Assembly: GCF_009827055.1 (NCBI RefSeq)
Contig: NZ_WUMK01000011.1
Span: forward strand, 184,376-248,375
Length of the DNA stretch: 64,000 nucleotides
Direction of reading: 5' to 3'
From: Shinella kummerowiae
GTDB lineage: Bacteria; Pseudomonadota; Alphaproteobacteria; Rhizobiales; Rhizobiaceae
A model generated the notes under the pieces. That model did no database searches, was not told the origin of the DNA, and saw only the letters and a program-made list of their open reading frames with translations. The position numbers were made by a program, and so were the translations under genes. Within the stretch, counting starts at the first letter, position 1; each line of letters starts with the position of its first letter. This document shows, piece after piece, positions 1 to 8,681 of the stretch.

Positions 1-162
1 CGGGCGAAGGAGTATCTTCGCTTTTCCACGATGCCGATCACCGAAGTGGCGCTCCTTTGCGGCTTCTCCAGCTCGAGCCATTTGGCCAATACATTCCGGC
101 GTGAGACGGGTACGACGCCCCAAGATTTTCGCGGCTCGTCGCTGGATAAATCAGTCGAATGA
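1..162 (+). CDS. AraC-family transcriptional regulator, C-terminal end (partial)
   Basis: The reading frame is open from the first base to a TGA at 160-162, giving 53 residues. It has the second helix-turn-helix of the AraC/XylS family: a 'PITEVALLCGFSSSSHLANTF' type segment followed by 'RRETGTTPQDFR', which matches the family signature (A..CGF.S.S.F...FR...G..P..FR). The N-terminal effector domain lies outside the window. It is on the same strand and just upstream of the amino acid transport operon, so it may regulate that operon; this is inferred from position only. Confidence 0.85.
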   Translation, partial: RAKEYLRFSTMPITEVALLCGFSSSSHLANTFRRETGTTPQDFRGSSLDKSVE

Positions 163-257
163 TTTTCCGATAAGATTTCGCATGCACGTCAATTCGCTGC
201 AAGCCCTGACCGGGCCGATGTCGCATCCTCGGCAAAAGACAAGCCGAGGGATTGCTA

Positions 258-1067
258 GTGAACCTGCCATCAAATGACGATCACGCTCGTGACAATGCCG
301 CGGAGCAACGAACTGCTCTGCGCGTCGTGGAGCTGAAGAAGCGCTTCGGCCCGCTCGAAGTCATCAAAGGGGTGTCCTTCACAGCGAAACGCGGCGACGT
401 CATCTCGATCCTCGGAAGTAGCGGATCCGGGAAGAGCACGCTCCTTCGGTGCCTGAACTTTCTGGAAGAACCGAGCGAAGGTGAGATCTGGGTCGGTGGA
501 CGCCATATCAACGCACGCTCAGGCATCGTAGCACAACGGGAAATCAATGCGCTGCGTTGCAAGCTCGGGATGGTCTTCCAGGGCTTCAATCTGTGGTCTC
601 ACATGACAGTCCTGGAGAATATGGTTGAAGCACCGATCCATGTTCGGGGCATAGCTAAAGCCGAAGCGTGGAAACGCGCGGAGGAGCTTCTCTCGAAAGT
701 TGGCCTTGCCGACAAGCGGCACGCCTATCCAGCTCATCTCTCTGGCGGCCAGCAGCAACGCGTCGCAATCGCACGCGCTCTGGCGATGGAACCTGAAATC
801 CTCCTTTTCGACGAACCGACATCGGCACTGGATCCTGAACTCGTTGGGGAGGTGCTGAAGGTAATCCGCTCGCTCGCAGATGAAGGCCGGACAATGCTCA
901 TTGTTACGCACGAGCTCGGCTTCGCGCGGCAGGTCTCGAACCGCATTGTCTTTCTCCATCAGGGCCGGGTCGAAGAGGAGGGCGCACCAGAAGCGGTGTT
1001 TCGCAATCCTGCGTCATTCCGACTGAAGCAGTTCCTCTCGGCCCAAGCAACGGAGCTGCACCAATGA
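258..1067 (+). CDS. Polar amino acid ABC transporter, ATP-binding protein
   Basis: Cytoplasmic ATPase of a PAAT-type (HisP/GlnQ) uptake system. It has Walker A (GSSGSGKST), Q-loop (GMVFQGFNLW), the ABC signature (LSGGQQQRVAIARAL), Walker B (ILLFDEPTSALD) and the H-loop histidine (IVTHE). The open frame has a TTG at 252 and a GTG at 258. The GAGGG at 245-249 sits about 8 bases before the GTG and only 2 before the TTG, so GTG is preferred (269 residues). The stop overlaps the start of the next gene by 4 bases, so the genes are translationally coupled. It is first in a five-gene operon with two permeases, a racemase-like enzyme and a binding protein. The substrate is not determined. Confidence 0.93.
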   Translation: MNLPSNDDHARDNAAEQRTALRVVELKKRFGPLEVIKGVSFTAKRGDVISILGSSGSGKSTLLRCLNFLEEPSEGEIWVGGRHINARSGIVAQREINALRCKLGMVFQGFNLWSHMTVLENMVEAPIHVRGIAKAEAWKRAEELLSKVGLADKRHAYPAHLSGGQQQRVAIARALAMEPEILLFDEPTSALDPELVGEVLKVIRSLADEGRTMLIVTHELGFARQVSNRIVFLHQGRVEEEGAPEAVFRNPASFRLKQFLSAQATELHQ

Positions 1068-1741
1068 TTGAGCTGCAAGGTTTCGGCGATCAGATCGCCG
1101 CCGGGGCGATAACGACTTTGCGCGTAGCGGCAACCAGTCTGGTTCTCGGGATTGGTGTCGGTCTTTGCGGAGCGATGGCAAAACTCAGCCGCTTCCATGC
1201 CCTCAGGCGACTGGCGGACGTCTATACCACGATCATTCGCGGTGTCCCCGAACTCCTCATCATCCTTATCCTCTATTTCGGCGGTACTGTTGCGATGACC
1301 GCGGCGTTCGGCCGCTACGTCGAGATCGATGCTTTCGCTGCCGGCGTCTTTGCACTGACCATCGTCTTCGGCGCCTACGCGACAGAAGTTTTCAGGGCCG
1401 CAATCCGTGCCGTCCCGGCCGGCCAGATCGAGGCGGCGCATGCGCTCGGCTTGTCGAAGGTGCATACTTGGCGATTGGTGATCTTCCCCCAGATGTGGCG
1501 GTACGCATTGCCAGGCATCGGAAACCTATGGCTCACGCTGCTGAAAGACACCGCCCTCATCTCCGTGGTCGGGCTTGAAGACTTGATGCGCAAGACCGGT
1601 GTTGCAGCGGGTGCAACCCACGATCCACTTACCTTCTACACAGTCGCTGCAGGTCTCTACCTCTTCTTCACCTCCGTATCGCTGGCTGGGCTGACTTTGC
1701 TCGAGCGGCGCGCAAATCGCGGCGTCCGCGTTGCAGATTGA
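1064..1741 (+). CDS. Polar amino acid ABC transporter, permease 1 (HisQ-like)
   Basis: 225-residue inner-membrane permease. The N-terminal hydrophobic segment (LVLGIGVGLCGAMAKLS) and 'TTIIRGVPELLIILILYFGG' are typical of the His/Glu/Gln/Arg/opine permease family. The EAA loop that contacts the ATPase is visible as 'IEAAHALGLSKVHTWRLVIFP'-like sequence near residues 126-146. ATGA overlap with the upstream ATPase gene and a 9-base gap to the second permease gene indicate one transcript. It should pair with the next permease as a heterodimer. Confidence 0.93.
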   Translation: MIELQGFGDQIAAGAITTLRVAATSLVLGIGVGLCGAMAKLSRFHALRRLADVYTTIIRGVPELLIILILYFGGTVAMTAAFGRYVEIDAFAAGVFALTIVFGAYATEVFRAAIRAVPAGQIEAAHALGLSKVHTWRLVIFPQMWRYALPGIGNLWLTLLKDTALISVVGLEDLMRKTGVAAGATHDPLTFYTVAAGLYLFFTSVSLAGLTLLERRANRGVRVAD

Positions 1742-1750
1742 GAAATCGAC

Positions 1751-2506
1751 ATGGAATGGCACCTTATTTTCGACGTTCTGCCCCTTCTGCTCGATGGAGC
1801 GCTCCTGACGATCCAACTAACAGCAGCTTCCGTCCTGCTTGGGCTCATCATAGCACTTCCACTTTCGCTGATGCGTGCGTCAGGGTCTACTGGGCTATCG
1901 CGCCCCGTCCTACTCTATACGTTTGCATTTCGCGGAACGCCGCTCCTGGTCCAGATTTTTCTGATTTACTACGGCGCGAGCCAAATCGAGTGGATACGCA
2001 CGAGTTTTGTCTGGTCGGTCTTGCGAGAGCCTTGGTGGTGCGCGCTGATCGCGTTTTCTCTCAACCATGCAGCATATACGACCGAAATCTTGCGGGGTGG
2101 CATACGTGCGGTGCCACGAGGTGAGATCGAGGCGGCTAAGGCGCTGGGCATGTCTTACGCGTTGCGGACCAGACGGATTGTTCTGCCTGTCGCCTTTCGT
2201 CTCTCGTTGCCAGCCTATGCGAACGAAGTGGTGTTGATGCTGAAGGCAAGTTCGCTTGCCAGCACCATCACGATGATGGAGCTGACGGGCACAGCGCGAA
2301 AGATCGTCGCGCAAACCTTCTCACCCTATGAGGTCTTTATTTCGGCGGCGCTGATCTATCTGGGTATCACATTCGTGGTCGTCCATCTCTTCGGTCGGTT
2401 GGAGCGAGGTATCACCAGCCACCAAGGTCGCGCTCGTGCAGAGAACGACAACCGCAAGAACATCCCACCTTCGGAGGGTTACGCAATCGGAAAGGTATCG
2501 CGATGA
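1751..2506 (+). CDS. Polar amino acid ABC transporter, permease 2 (HisM-like)
   Basis: 251-residue permease of the same family as its upstream neighbour. It shows 'YTFAFRGTPLLVQIFLIYYG' near residues 57-76 and the EAA loop 'GEIEAAKALGMSYALRTRRI' near 124-143, followed by two further hydrophobic segments. The last 30 residues (after LFGRLERG) are hydrophilic and longer than in most homologues. The stop codon overlaps the start of the racemase-like gene (ATGA), which ties that enzyme to the transport operon. Confidence 0.92.
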   Translation: MEWHLIFDVLPLLLDGALLTIQLTAASVLLGLIIALPLSLMRASGSTGLSRPVLLYTFAFRGTPLLVQIFLIYYGASQIEWIRTSFVWSVLREPWWCALIAFSLNHAAYTTEILRGGIRAVPRGEIEAAKALGMSYALRTRRIVLPVAFRLSLPAYANEVVLMLKASSLASTITMMELTGTARKIVAQTFSPYEVFISAALIYLGITFVVVHLFGRLERGITSHQGRARAENDNRKNIPPSEGYAIGKVSR

Positions 2507-3663
2507 CCGCTCTCCTGGCGCCTTTCATTGAAAGTTATGACCTCGGTTGTGCAGAGGCGGCCCTACTGCGAGGAAGCTGGTACGAAATCGACCTGGGGGC
2601 AATCAGGCACAATTATCGCGAACTGCGATCTTTGCTTCCCCAGAATGTCAGCATTTATGCGTGTCTGAAGCGGAACGCTTATGGTTGTGGTGCCGGCCCG
2701 GTGGCGCGCGCGCTGGCGGTGGAGGGGGTTGCTGGGTTCGCGGTAGCGTCGCTTCTCGACGCCATGGCGATCCGAAGGATGGGGGCTGGACAGCACATCC
2801 TTCTATACCCCGGGGCCCTGCCAGCGGCGGGGCTGATGATCGAAGCGCTCGACCTCACGGTGAGCGTCTCCAGCGTCGATGAACTGGAGCGTTGGCGCGC
2901 GGCGATGACAAAGACCCGCGTCTTCATCAAGGTCGACTTGGGCTTCTTTCGTGCGGGGGCATCGCCACAGGATGCAGGTCCATTGCTGGCGGCGGCGAAC
3001 GCATACTCCGACGTGCAGGTCGATGGAATCTATGCACACATGAGCGAGCTTCCAACCTCAAAATCATCCGATGCGGGGATCCAATTCCACCGGATGCGGG
3101 CGATCCTCGCCGAGGCCGAGGTGCGTGGAGACCGACCCGTGGTCGCCATGATGTCGAGCACGGAGGGCGTTCTCACCTATCCGGAAATGGACATGGACGC
3201 TGTCGATCCGGGTGCGCTATTTGTTGGGTTACCGGAAAGTCATGCACCTGTCCGCCGTGTTGTCTTGCAACAGGCATTGAAAACGATTTGCACTACGGTC
3301 GTCGCTGTTAAACACGTCGATGCCTCTCTTGGTCCGGTCCCCGACCTCCCAGGCTTTCGGTCGGGGATGAAGCTCGGTGTTCTTGGCATGGGATGGGGTG
3401 ACGGCCTCCCCCGGCAGGTTCCGCCTGGTACTGAAGCGCTCGTAGGCGGTACGCGAGCCCGTCTCTTGCCGCCGGCTCATCTCGAACACGTGCGAATTGA
3501 TCTCTCGAACGCTCCCGATGCCCGCCTCGGTGACAAGGTCGTGCTGCTCGGCAGGCAGGGAGACGAAGTCATCACACATGAGGAAATTGCGGCGGTTTGG
3601 GGAACCGATGTCGTCGGCATCTATGCGGGCCTGCGCGATCACATTCCGAGAATCTACACCTGA
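2503..3663 (+). CDS. Alanine racemase family protein (fold-type III PLP enzyme), divergent
   Basis: 386 residues, similar in length to alanine racemases. The N-terminal barrel starts at 'WYEIDLGAIRHNYREL', and the PLP-binding lysine is visible at residue 56 in 'ACLKRNAYGCG' (family AxxKxxAYG). Two later motifs differ from the family. The region usually read as SYG, carrying the catalytic tyrosine of the second subunit, appears as 'ASLGPVPDLPG'. 'GYADG' appears as 'GWGDG', and the 'MDQ' region is not recognisable. It may be an amino acid racemase or epimerase with altered specificity, or a non-racemase PLP protein. Its overlap with the permease gene and the following binding-protein gene suggests that it acts on the imported amino acid. 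Confidence 0.82.
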   Translation: MTALLAPFIESYDLGCAEAALLRGSWYEIDLGAIRHNYRELRSLLPQNVSIYACLKRNAYGCGAGPVARALAVEGVAGFAVASLLDAMAIRRMGAGQHILLYPGALPAAGLMIEALDLTVSVSSVDELERWRAAMTKTRVFIKVDLGFFRAGASPQDAGPLLAAANAYSDVQVDGIYAHMSELPTSKSSDAGIQFHRMRAILAEAEVRGDRPVVAMMSSTEGVLTYPEMDMDAVDPGALFVGLPESHAPVRRVVLQQALKTICTTVVAVKHVDASLGPVPDLPGFRSGMKLGVLGMGWGDGLPRQVPPGTEALVGGTRARLLPPAHLEHVRIDLSNAPDARLGDKVVLLGRQGDEVITHEEIAAVWGTDVVGIYAGLRDHIPRIYT

Positions 3664-3695
3664 AACCACATCGAAAACCCAGAAAGGGGAACCAG

Positions 3696-4535
3696 ATGAA
3701 CATCCTGAAAATCACTGTCTTTACCGTCGTTCTGAGTATCTTGGCCGGAATGGCCCAGGCCCAGGATGCCAAGACGATCAGAATTGCCACGGAGGGGGCT
3801 TTCCCTCCCTGGAACTCGGTGGATGCGTCCGGGGAGTCAGTTGGCTTCGATATCGATGTCGGCGTAGCGCTGTGTGCGCGGGCGAACCTCAAATGCGAAT
3901 TTGTCACCCAAGCCTGGGATGGGATCATTCCCGCGCTGACGGTCGGAAAATACGATGCCATCATGGCCGGAATGTCGATAACCGAGAAGCGCAAACAGGT
4001 CATTTCCTTCTCGGAGCCCTATGCACTGACCTCCAACTATTTCGTTGTTTCAAAAGCGGTCGACCTTCCGACGATGGAGAGCGCCTCGAAGCTCGATCTG
4101 ACAACAGAAACGGACGCCAGCAAGCGCGTCTTGGCGGACCTGAAGGAAAACCTGAAAGGGCGGTCAATCGGTGTGCAGGGCTCTACAAACGCTGAGGTAT
4201 TTGTCAGGGATTACTTTGGCGACGCTGTCGAGGTTCGCAGCTACGACAAGCAGGACAGCCTCAATCTTGATCTCGTAGCTGGTCGGATCGATGGCGGTTT
4301 GGCGGACTTTTCCGTCTGGAAGGCGTTCTTGGAATCCAATGATGGAGACTCGGCCCAACTCTACGGGCCGCGCATCTCGGGCGGAGTGTTCGGACCCGGC
4401 GTCGGGATAGGTCTGAGGAAAGATGACGCGGTTCTGACAGAAAAGTTCAACGGCGCCATTCAGGCCATTTCGGAAGATGGCACGCTGAAGGCGATCAGTC
4501 TGAAATGGTTCGGCGCGGACTTGGTCACGCGATAG
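3696..4535 (+). CDS. Periplasmic amino acid-binding protein of ABC transporter
   Basis: Secreted solute-binding protein of family 3. The chosen ATG at 3696 follows a strong ribosome binding site (AAAGGGGA at 3683-3690) and begins a typical signal peptide (hydrophobic core FTVVLSILAGMAQA, cleavage after AQA). An upstream in-frame start would run into the racemase gene. The mature protein starts 'QDAKTIRIATEGAFPPW' and shows the family pattern 'GFDIDVGVALCARA' and 'WDGIIPALTVGKYDAIMAGM'. 279 residues. Last gene of the operon, so expression may be boosted by its own good translation signal. It delivers substrate to the two permeases. Confidence 0.93.
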   Translation: MNILKITVFTVVLSILAGMAQAQDAKTIRIATEGAFPPWNSVDASGESVGFDIDVGVALCARANLKCEFVTQAWDGIIPALTVGKYDAIMAGMSITEKRKQVISFSEPYALTSNYFVVSKAVDLPTMESASKLDLTTETDASKRVLADLKENLKGRSIGVQGSTNAEVFVRDYFGDAVEVRSYDKQDSLNLDLVAGRIDGGLADFSVWKAFLESNDGDSAQLYGPRISGGVFGPGVGIGLRKDDAVLTEKFNGAIQAISEDGTLKAISLKWFGADLVTR

Positions 4536-4550
4536 CCTGGGCTCGAGTTT

Positions 4551-4584
4551 CGCGAGACGTTGGCGTGAGTAGCCGCGTCTCGCG
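4551..4584 (+). terminator. Stem-loop after the transport operon
   Basis: Perfect 9-bp arms CGCGAGACG (4551-4559) and CGTCTCGCG (4576-4584), with an inner GGC/GCC pair. It starts 16 bases after the stop codon of the binding-protein gene. There is no T-run after it, so it may protect the transcript end or act with Rho rather than being a simple intrinsic terminator. Confidence 0.5.
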
Positions 4585-4727
4585 CTTGGGGCAACAATTT
4601 GTCCCCATAAGATACTAAGTACTGGCGCACCTTGCGGAACCAGTGACCCTTCAACCTACGCGCTTAGGGCCTCTCGACCACGGCTATCAAAGCAATTCGT
4701 GGAAATGCAATTCTCGGCGCCACTATG

Positions 4728-4786
4728 TGTTGGTTTCCGCGCAGAACTGAGCCGGTTTTTCCACCGAGAAGTGAGCCACCTCTAAG
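4728..4786. mobile_element. Possible terminal remnant of an IS21-type element
   Basis: The segment begins TGTTGGTTTCCGCGCAGAAC and contains two spaced copies of a TGAGCC-containing motif (ACTGAGCC near 4747 and GTGAGCC near 4771). This arrangement resembles the multiple terminal repeats of IS21-family ends in rhizobia. No istA or istB follows, and the segment abuts the ISNCY transposase remnant. Recognition is from memory of the end pattern only. Confidence 0.35.
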
Positions 4787-4799
4787 TATGGTTTTCTGA

Positions 4800-5103
4800 T
4801 CAGGCTTTGGTCAAGGGATTGACCTTGCCCCATTGCTGCAGTTTGGCCTTCGTCGCATGAAGGTAGTCGAACGTGTTCTCAGATCCGGCAAAGCGAAGAT
4901 GCAAGAGCCTGCCGGTGGCGTCGTCGATATAGACGAGCAGGGCGCATTTGGGGCCGCGTTTCTCAAACCACCAGTGATGCGAACCGTCGATCTGCACCAG
5001 CTCGCCAAAGCGGTCACGTCGGCCGCGTGGCTGGAAAACCCGTTTCTTGCCTTCCCGGCGAGAAAGCCAGATGCCAGCCTCGGTCATCCATTGCCGCAGC
5101 ACG
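4800..5103 (-). pseudogene. ISNCY-type transposase, central fragment
   Basis: On the minus strand the frame reads 'LRQWMTEAGIWLSRR', then 'RRDRFGELVQIDGSHHWWF', then 'LLVYIDDATGRLLHLRF', which is the integrase-like DDE core of ISNCY (IS1202-like) transposases. The first catalytic Asp (QIDGSHHWW) and second (YIDDATG) are visible. The fragment stops at 4800, well before the usual C-terminus. Its upstream part is replaced near 5103 by unrelated sequence; the missing N-terminal part is found at 7165-7464 in the same orientation. The longer open frame to 5366 is carboxypeptidase DNA read backwards. Confidence 0.8.
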
Positions 5104-5106
5104 ACC

Positions 5107-5660
5107 GCGCGCGATCTCGCGATCCTCGGCCTGGAGACGGACCGGAAATTCCCGGAATATCGCCGCTTCTTCCAGGCCGCCGCCGTCACGATCGACGGCA
5201 AGGAGATCAAGTCCAACAATCTGCTTCTGACCCGCTTCATCGGCACGATCGGCATGAAGACGGGTTTTCTTTGCGCCTCCGGCCGCAACTTCGTTGGGCT
5301 TGCGACGCGCAACGGCAAGCGCGTGATGGTCGTCATCATGGGAGCAACCACGGAGCGGGAGCGCAACGAGCGCTCCGCCCTTTACCTCACGCTGGCCTTC
5401 GACGACCGCCTGCCGCCCACGGCCGGCGCCGTGGAAGCTGTGCAAAACCGGACCGAAATGGCGCCGGTGGATATGCGCGTGAAGCTGTGCACCGACAAGA
5501 GCGCGGCCTATGAGGCAGCGCGCGACGCGCTCTATCAGATGGGACTGCCCGGCCACGAAACCTATCTCGGCGACCCGATTCCAGGGCAGGTCCGCGCCAT
5601 CAGCACCTGGCGGACGAAAAGGCTGTGGACATTCCGGTTCCCATGCGCCGCCCGTCGTAA
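5107..5660 (+). pseudogene. D-alanyl-D-alanine carboxypeptidase (penicillin-binding), 5'-truncated and frameshifted
   Basis: Begins mid-gene at the transposase junction and reads 'ILGLETDRKFPEYRRFF', then the KTG box 'GMKTGFLCASGRNFVGLAT' and 'RVMVVIMGATTERERNERS', the C-terminal half of DacC/DacF-type peptidases. The catalytic SxxK serine domain is missing. After 'QVRAISTW' (codon ending 5610) the frame breaks; adding one G to the GG at 5609-5610 restores 'ADEKAVDIPVPMRRPS' and a TAA at 5658-5660. The enzyme cannot be functional because the N-terminal catalytic part is absent. Confidence 0.82.
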
Positions 5661-5675
5661 CGGGCAACGCGCTTG

Positions 5676-6596
5676 TCAGGCGCGATTGGCGAGAACGACG
5701 CCGAGAGTGATCGCGCAGACGCCCGCGGTGACGACCGGCGTCAGGGCCTCGCCCAGCAGAGGAACGGCACCGAGCGTGGCAAGGACAGGGGCGAGGGAGC
5801 CGATCACGGCGCTCCTGGCCGGACCGAGCCGGGTAATGGCCATCGCATAGCTCAGCGTCGAAACGATGCCGACGCCAAGGCCCTGCACGAGAACGAAGGG
5901 CATGGCCTCACCGAGGCTGAATCTGCCGAAGTGCGTCGTGACCAGACCGAAGGCGAAGAGCCCGGCAAGGATGACGAAAGAGGGCAGGGTGACGAGCAGG
6001 GTACAGCCGATGGCGTCCAGCCCGGTGCGGCGCAGGCCGACCGTATAGGCGCCCCAGAGCAAGCTTGCCGCCAGCAGCATTGCCACGCCCCGGCCGATAT
6101 CGCCGTGGCCGGTCTGCGGCTGGGCGAAGGCGAGCGCGACAACGCCAAGGACGATGCCAGCAAGGCCGCCCATGCGCCGCACCGGCACCCGCGCACCGGT
6201 GAGCAAGAAGGTCACCAGTGCGACGGAAACCGGAACCGTGCCGGCGATCAGCGCGCTGACATGGGCCGTGGACGTGGCCGCACCACCGGCCGCCGCGATC
6301 CAGAAGAACGGCAGTCCCGCGCCGGCGAACACCATCAGCGCATCACTGAGACGCACTTTACGCAGCATCGCCCAGCGCGACGGGATGAAGGGACAGAGCA
6401 GCAGCGCCGGCATGCCGTAGCGAATGAGGGCGACATCCGCCGTGGTCAGGCCGGAGGCGCCCATAGCGCGGATCGACAGCGCGAAACCCGCCCAGATCGC
6501 GACGGCGACCGCGATGGCGGCATAACCGGCAAGGTTGCCGGAGGCGGACGGCCGGAAAAGGCCGGCATCGGTTTGCGGGCTGGTGATGATAGACAT
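5676..6596 (-). CDS. EamA/DMT-family permease (amino acid or metabolite exporter)
   Basis: 306-residue inner-membrane protein with about ten hydrophobic segments, beginning after 'GNLAGYAAIAVAVAIWAGFA', and the repeated EamA architecture. The ATG at 6596 follows AGAGGA with good spacing; an upstream in-frame start at 6662 would add 22 residues unlike the family. The gene diverges from an Lrp/AsnC regulator gene 108 bases away. This pairing is common for amino acid exporters controlled by Lrp-type sensors, so export of an amino acid is inferred. Confidence 0.9.
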   Translation of the reverse strand: MSIITSPQTDAGLFRPSASGNLAGYAAIAVAVAIWAGFALSIRAMGASGLTTADVALIRYGMPALLLCPFIPSRWAMLRKVRLSDALMVFAGAGLPFFWIAAAGGAATSTAHVSALIAGTVPVSVALVTFLLTGARVPVRRMGGLAGIVLGVVALAFAQPQTGHGDIGRGVAMLLAASLLWGAYTVGLRRTGLDAIGCTLLVTLPSFVILAGLFAFGLVTTHFGRFSLGEAMPFVLVQGLGVGIVSTLSYAMAITRLGPARSAVIGSLAPVLATLGAVPLLGEALTPVVTAGVCAITLGVVLANRA

Positions 6597-6704
6597 GGTG
6601 ACATCCTCTGCTGTAAGCAAGATGACACAGCCAGAAGGGCAGTTTCTTGCGAAGATTGCCACAGCAATCTCATAAATTGGCAGGATCTATCAATCGGAGC
6701 GAAG

Positions 6705-7160
6705 ATGGACGAAAAGGACCAGCAGATCGTCGCGGCGCTGCAGGACAACGGCCGGCTGACCAACCAGGAGCTTTCCGAGCGCGTGAATCTGTCGCCGTCC
6801 CCCTGCCTGAGGCGCGTTCGGCTTCTTGAGGAGAGCGGCGTCATCAAGGGTTATACGGCCGTCGTCGACGAGGCTACATACGGATTGCCGATCACCGCCT
6901 TCGTGCGGATCCGGCTGGAGCGCCACACCCAGGCCGCCGTGGCGGCCTTCGAGCGCAAGGTGCGCGACATCGACGCCATTATCGACTGCTACGTCATGAC
7001 CGGCGACGCCGACTATCTGCTGCGGGTTCTCGTGGAAAGCCTGCAGGACTACGAATCCTTCGTGCGCACACGCCTGCACATGATCGAGGGCATCGCCTCC
7101 ATCGACACCAGCTTCGCCTACGGCACCGTGAAACGGGCGACCCGCTTTCCGCGGGTGTAA
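6705..7160 (+). CDS. Lrp/AsnC-family transcriptional regulator
   Basis: 151 residues, normal for the family. Starts 'MDEKDQQIVAALQDNGRLT' with the winged helix-turn-helix ('NQELSERVNLSPSPCLRRV', residues about 19-40), followed by the RAM ligand-binding domain ('VIDCYVMTGDADYLLRV'-like region near 95-115). The ATG at 6705 is chosen by family alignment although the frame is open far upstream. Divergent from the EamA exporter gene and likely its regulator. Its stop lies only a few bases before the broken transposase sequence resumes. Confidence 0.92.
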   Translation: MDEKDQQIVAALQDNGRLTNQELSERVNLSPSPCLRRVRLLEESGVIKGYTAVVDEATYGLPITAFVRIRLERHTQAAVAAFERKVRDIDAIIDCYVMTGDADYLLRVLVESLQDYESFVRTRLHMIEGIASIDTSFAYGTVKRATRFPRV

Positions 7161-7164
7161 TGTC

Positions 7165-7464
7165 CCGAAGGAACGATCTGCTGCAGCGTCTCCTTGGCCA
7201 CCGAGATCCGGTGCAGTTCGACCAGCTTCTCACGCGCCAGTGTCGGACCGAAATCCAGATAGCGCTCGCGGATCAGATCCAGCGCCGCATTGCGGAAACC
7301 CTCGCTGTGGCGCCAGTTCGTATCCGCTCCAACAGCCGACGCACCTGGCGCTCGCTCAGATCAAGCATATGCGCCGCTGACACCATCGTCATCCGGCCGG
7401 CGGCCACCTTCGACAAAATCTCGATCCGCTGCAGATCGCGCTCGCTCATCGCTATCAATCCCAT
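7165..7464 (-). pseudogene. ISNCY-type transposase, N-terminal fragment
   Basis: On the minus strand it starts 'MGLIAMSERDLQRIEILSKV', with the helix-turn-helix 'VSAAHMLDLSERQVRRLL'. The frame then shifts, with a small internal deletion, into 'EGFRNAALDLIRERYLDFG' and 'LAREKLVELHRISVAKETL'. It ends at 'KETLQQ', where the fragment at 4800-5103 would continue with 'LRQWMTEAG'. The two parts therefore flank a cargo of about 2.06 kb. Not functional. Confidence 0.78.
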
Positions 7465-7501
7465 CTGCAATCTCCCAAGCCTCATTCAGACCGGAGAGTG
7501 T

Positions 7502-7541
7502 GACATTCCAACTTTGCAGAAACAGGACATTCTAACTTTGC
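7502..7541. repeat. Short direct repeats at the ISNCY end
   Basis: Two 16-base copies that differ at one position (GACATTCCAACTTTGC at 7502-7517, GACATTCTAACTTTGC at 7526-7541) lie just upstream of the transposase start. Tandem end motifs of this type are common transposase-binding sites at IS termini. Confidence 0.55.
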
Positions 7542-7552
7542 GGTTACAAACA

Positions 7553-7867
7553 TAAATCACATAAGGCAATTTATGGAACTTGCGCCATCGTTCTCGAATT
7601 TGGCGAGCTTTAGTTGAGCTACGCATCCCTCATCGGATCAGCTGTTGGACCGATTGCTTTGCCTGGCTGACGCGATCGCGCGCTTCATCTCGCAGTGGGA
7701 GTACGGGCAGCGGAGGATCGACTTTGCAAAGATCGAGAAGCTCCGCGATGACATACATGACCCGGAAGCTGCCGAATAAGCGTCGGCACGCGCCCGCAGA
7801 CTGGAGGACGCGGGACAATCGGGAGGGGAAGCGGTTGGGCATTCGACTCCAACCTCGTGAGACAACC
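7553..7867. other. Gap with no recognisable gene
   Basis: Between the IS end and the flavodoxin pseudogene. Only short open frames are present on either strand, and none has a family signature or a good ribosome binding site. Confidence 0.5.
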
Positions 7868-8484
7868 ATGACCCTGACTGCGCTGGCGATCAACTGCACC
7901 CTTAAGACAAAGCGGGCCGAAGACCCATCCTCCACCGATCGCATGCTGAAGCTGCTCGCCGTCGCGATGGAACCGCTGGATGTGACACCGGAGTTCCTGC
8001 AGCTTGCCGATTACGGCATCAGCCCGGGGTTACCTCGGACGAGGGCGACGGCGACGCTTGGCCCGACATCCACCGCAGGATTCTGAAGGCCGATATCCTC
8101 GTTATGGGCACGCCGATTTGGATGGGCCAGCCCTCCAGCGTCTGCAAGCGGGCGCTGGAACGCATGGACGCCTTTCTGGAGGAAAAGGACGATGAAGGCC
8201 GGATGGTTTCGTACGGCCGGGTCGCCGCCATTGCCGTCGTCGGCAACGAGGACGGTGCAAATCACGTCTCGGCGGAACTCTTTCAGGCGCTGAACGATGT
8301 CGGCTTTACCAATCCCGCCAACGCCGTGACCTATTGGGTCGGCGAAGCGATGGGTTCGGTCAATTTCGTCGATCTGACGGAAATCCCCGAGGTCGTGCGG
8401 TCCACGCTCGATCTCGTCGCGCGCAACACGGCGCATGCTGCCCGCCTCTTCAAGGCGCAAGCGTATCCTGGTGAAGAAGACTGA
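7868..8484 (+). pseudogene. Flavodoxin-like NAD(P)H-dependent FMN reductase, single-base frameshift
   Basis: Starts at ATG 7868, 'MTLTALAINCTLKTKRAEDP', typical of flavodoxin-family reductases with an early phosphate-binding loop (here NCTLKTK...SSTD). The frame breaks at the G run near 8026-8029. Adding one G turns 'GISPGLP' into 'GISPGVTSDEGDGDAWPD', which runs into 'ILVMGTPIWMGQPSSVCKRA', the flavin-binding region, and on to a TGA at 8482-8484. Apart from the missing base it looks complete at about 205 residues. It could be a sequence error rather than true decay. Confidence 0.8.
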
Positions 8485-8681
8485 CCATCGCGAAGAAGCC
8501 AAAGACGAAAGACGCAAGGAAGAAACGAACAGCTCCATCCTCGCCTACCGACCGCTTCGGCAAGGCAACCTCACCAATCCGTCGTGGAACAAAGCCGATC
8601 GGCGGATTTACACGTCAGAACATGTGCATCAGAGCCGCTTCACGGTGTAATCCCCAGCCAACTCTAGTTGCAAACTGGCAT

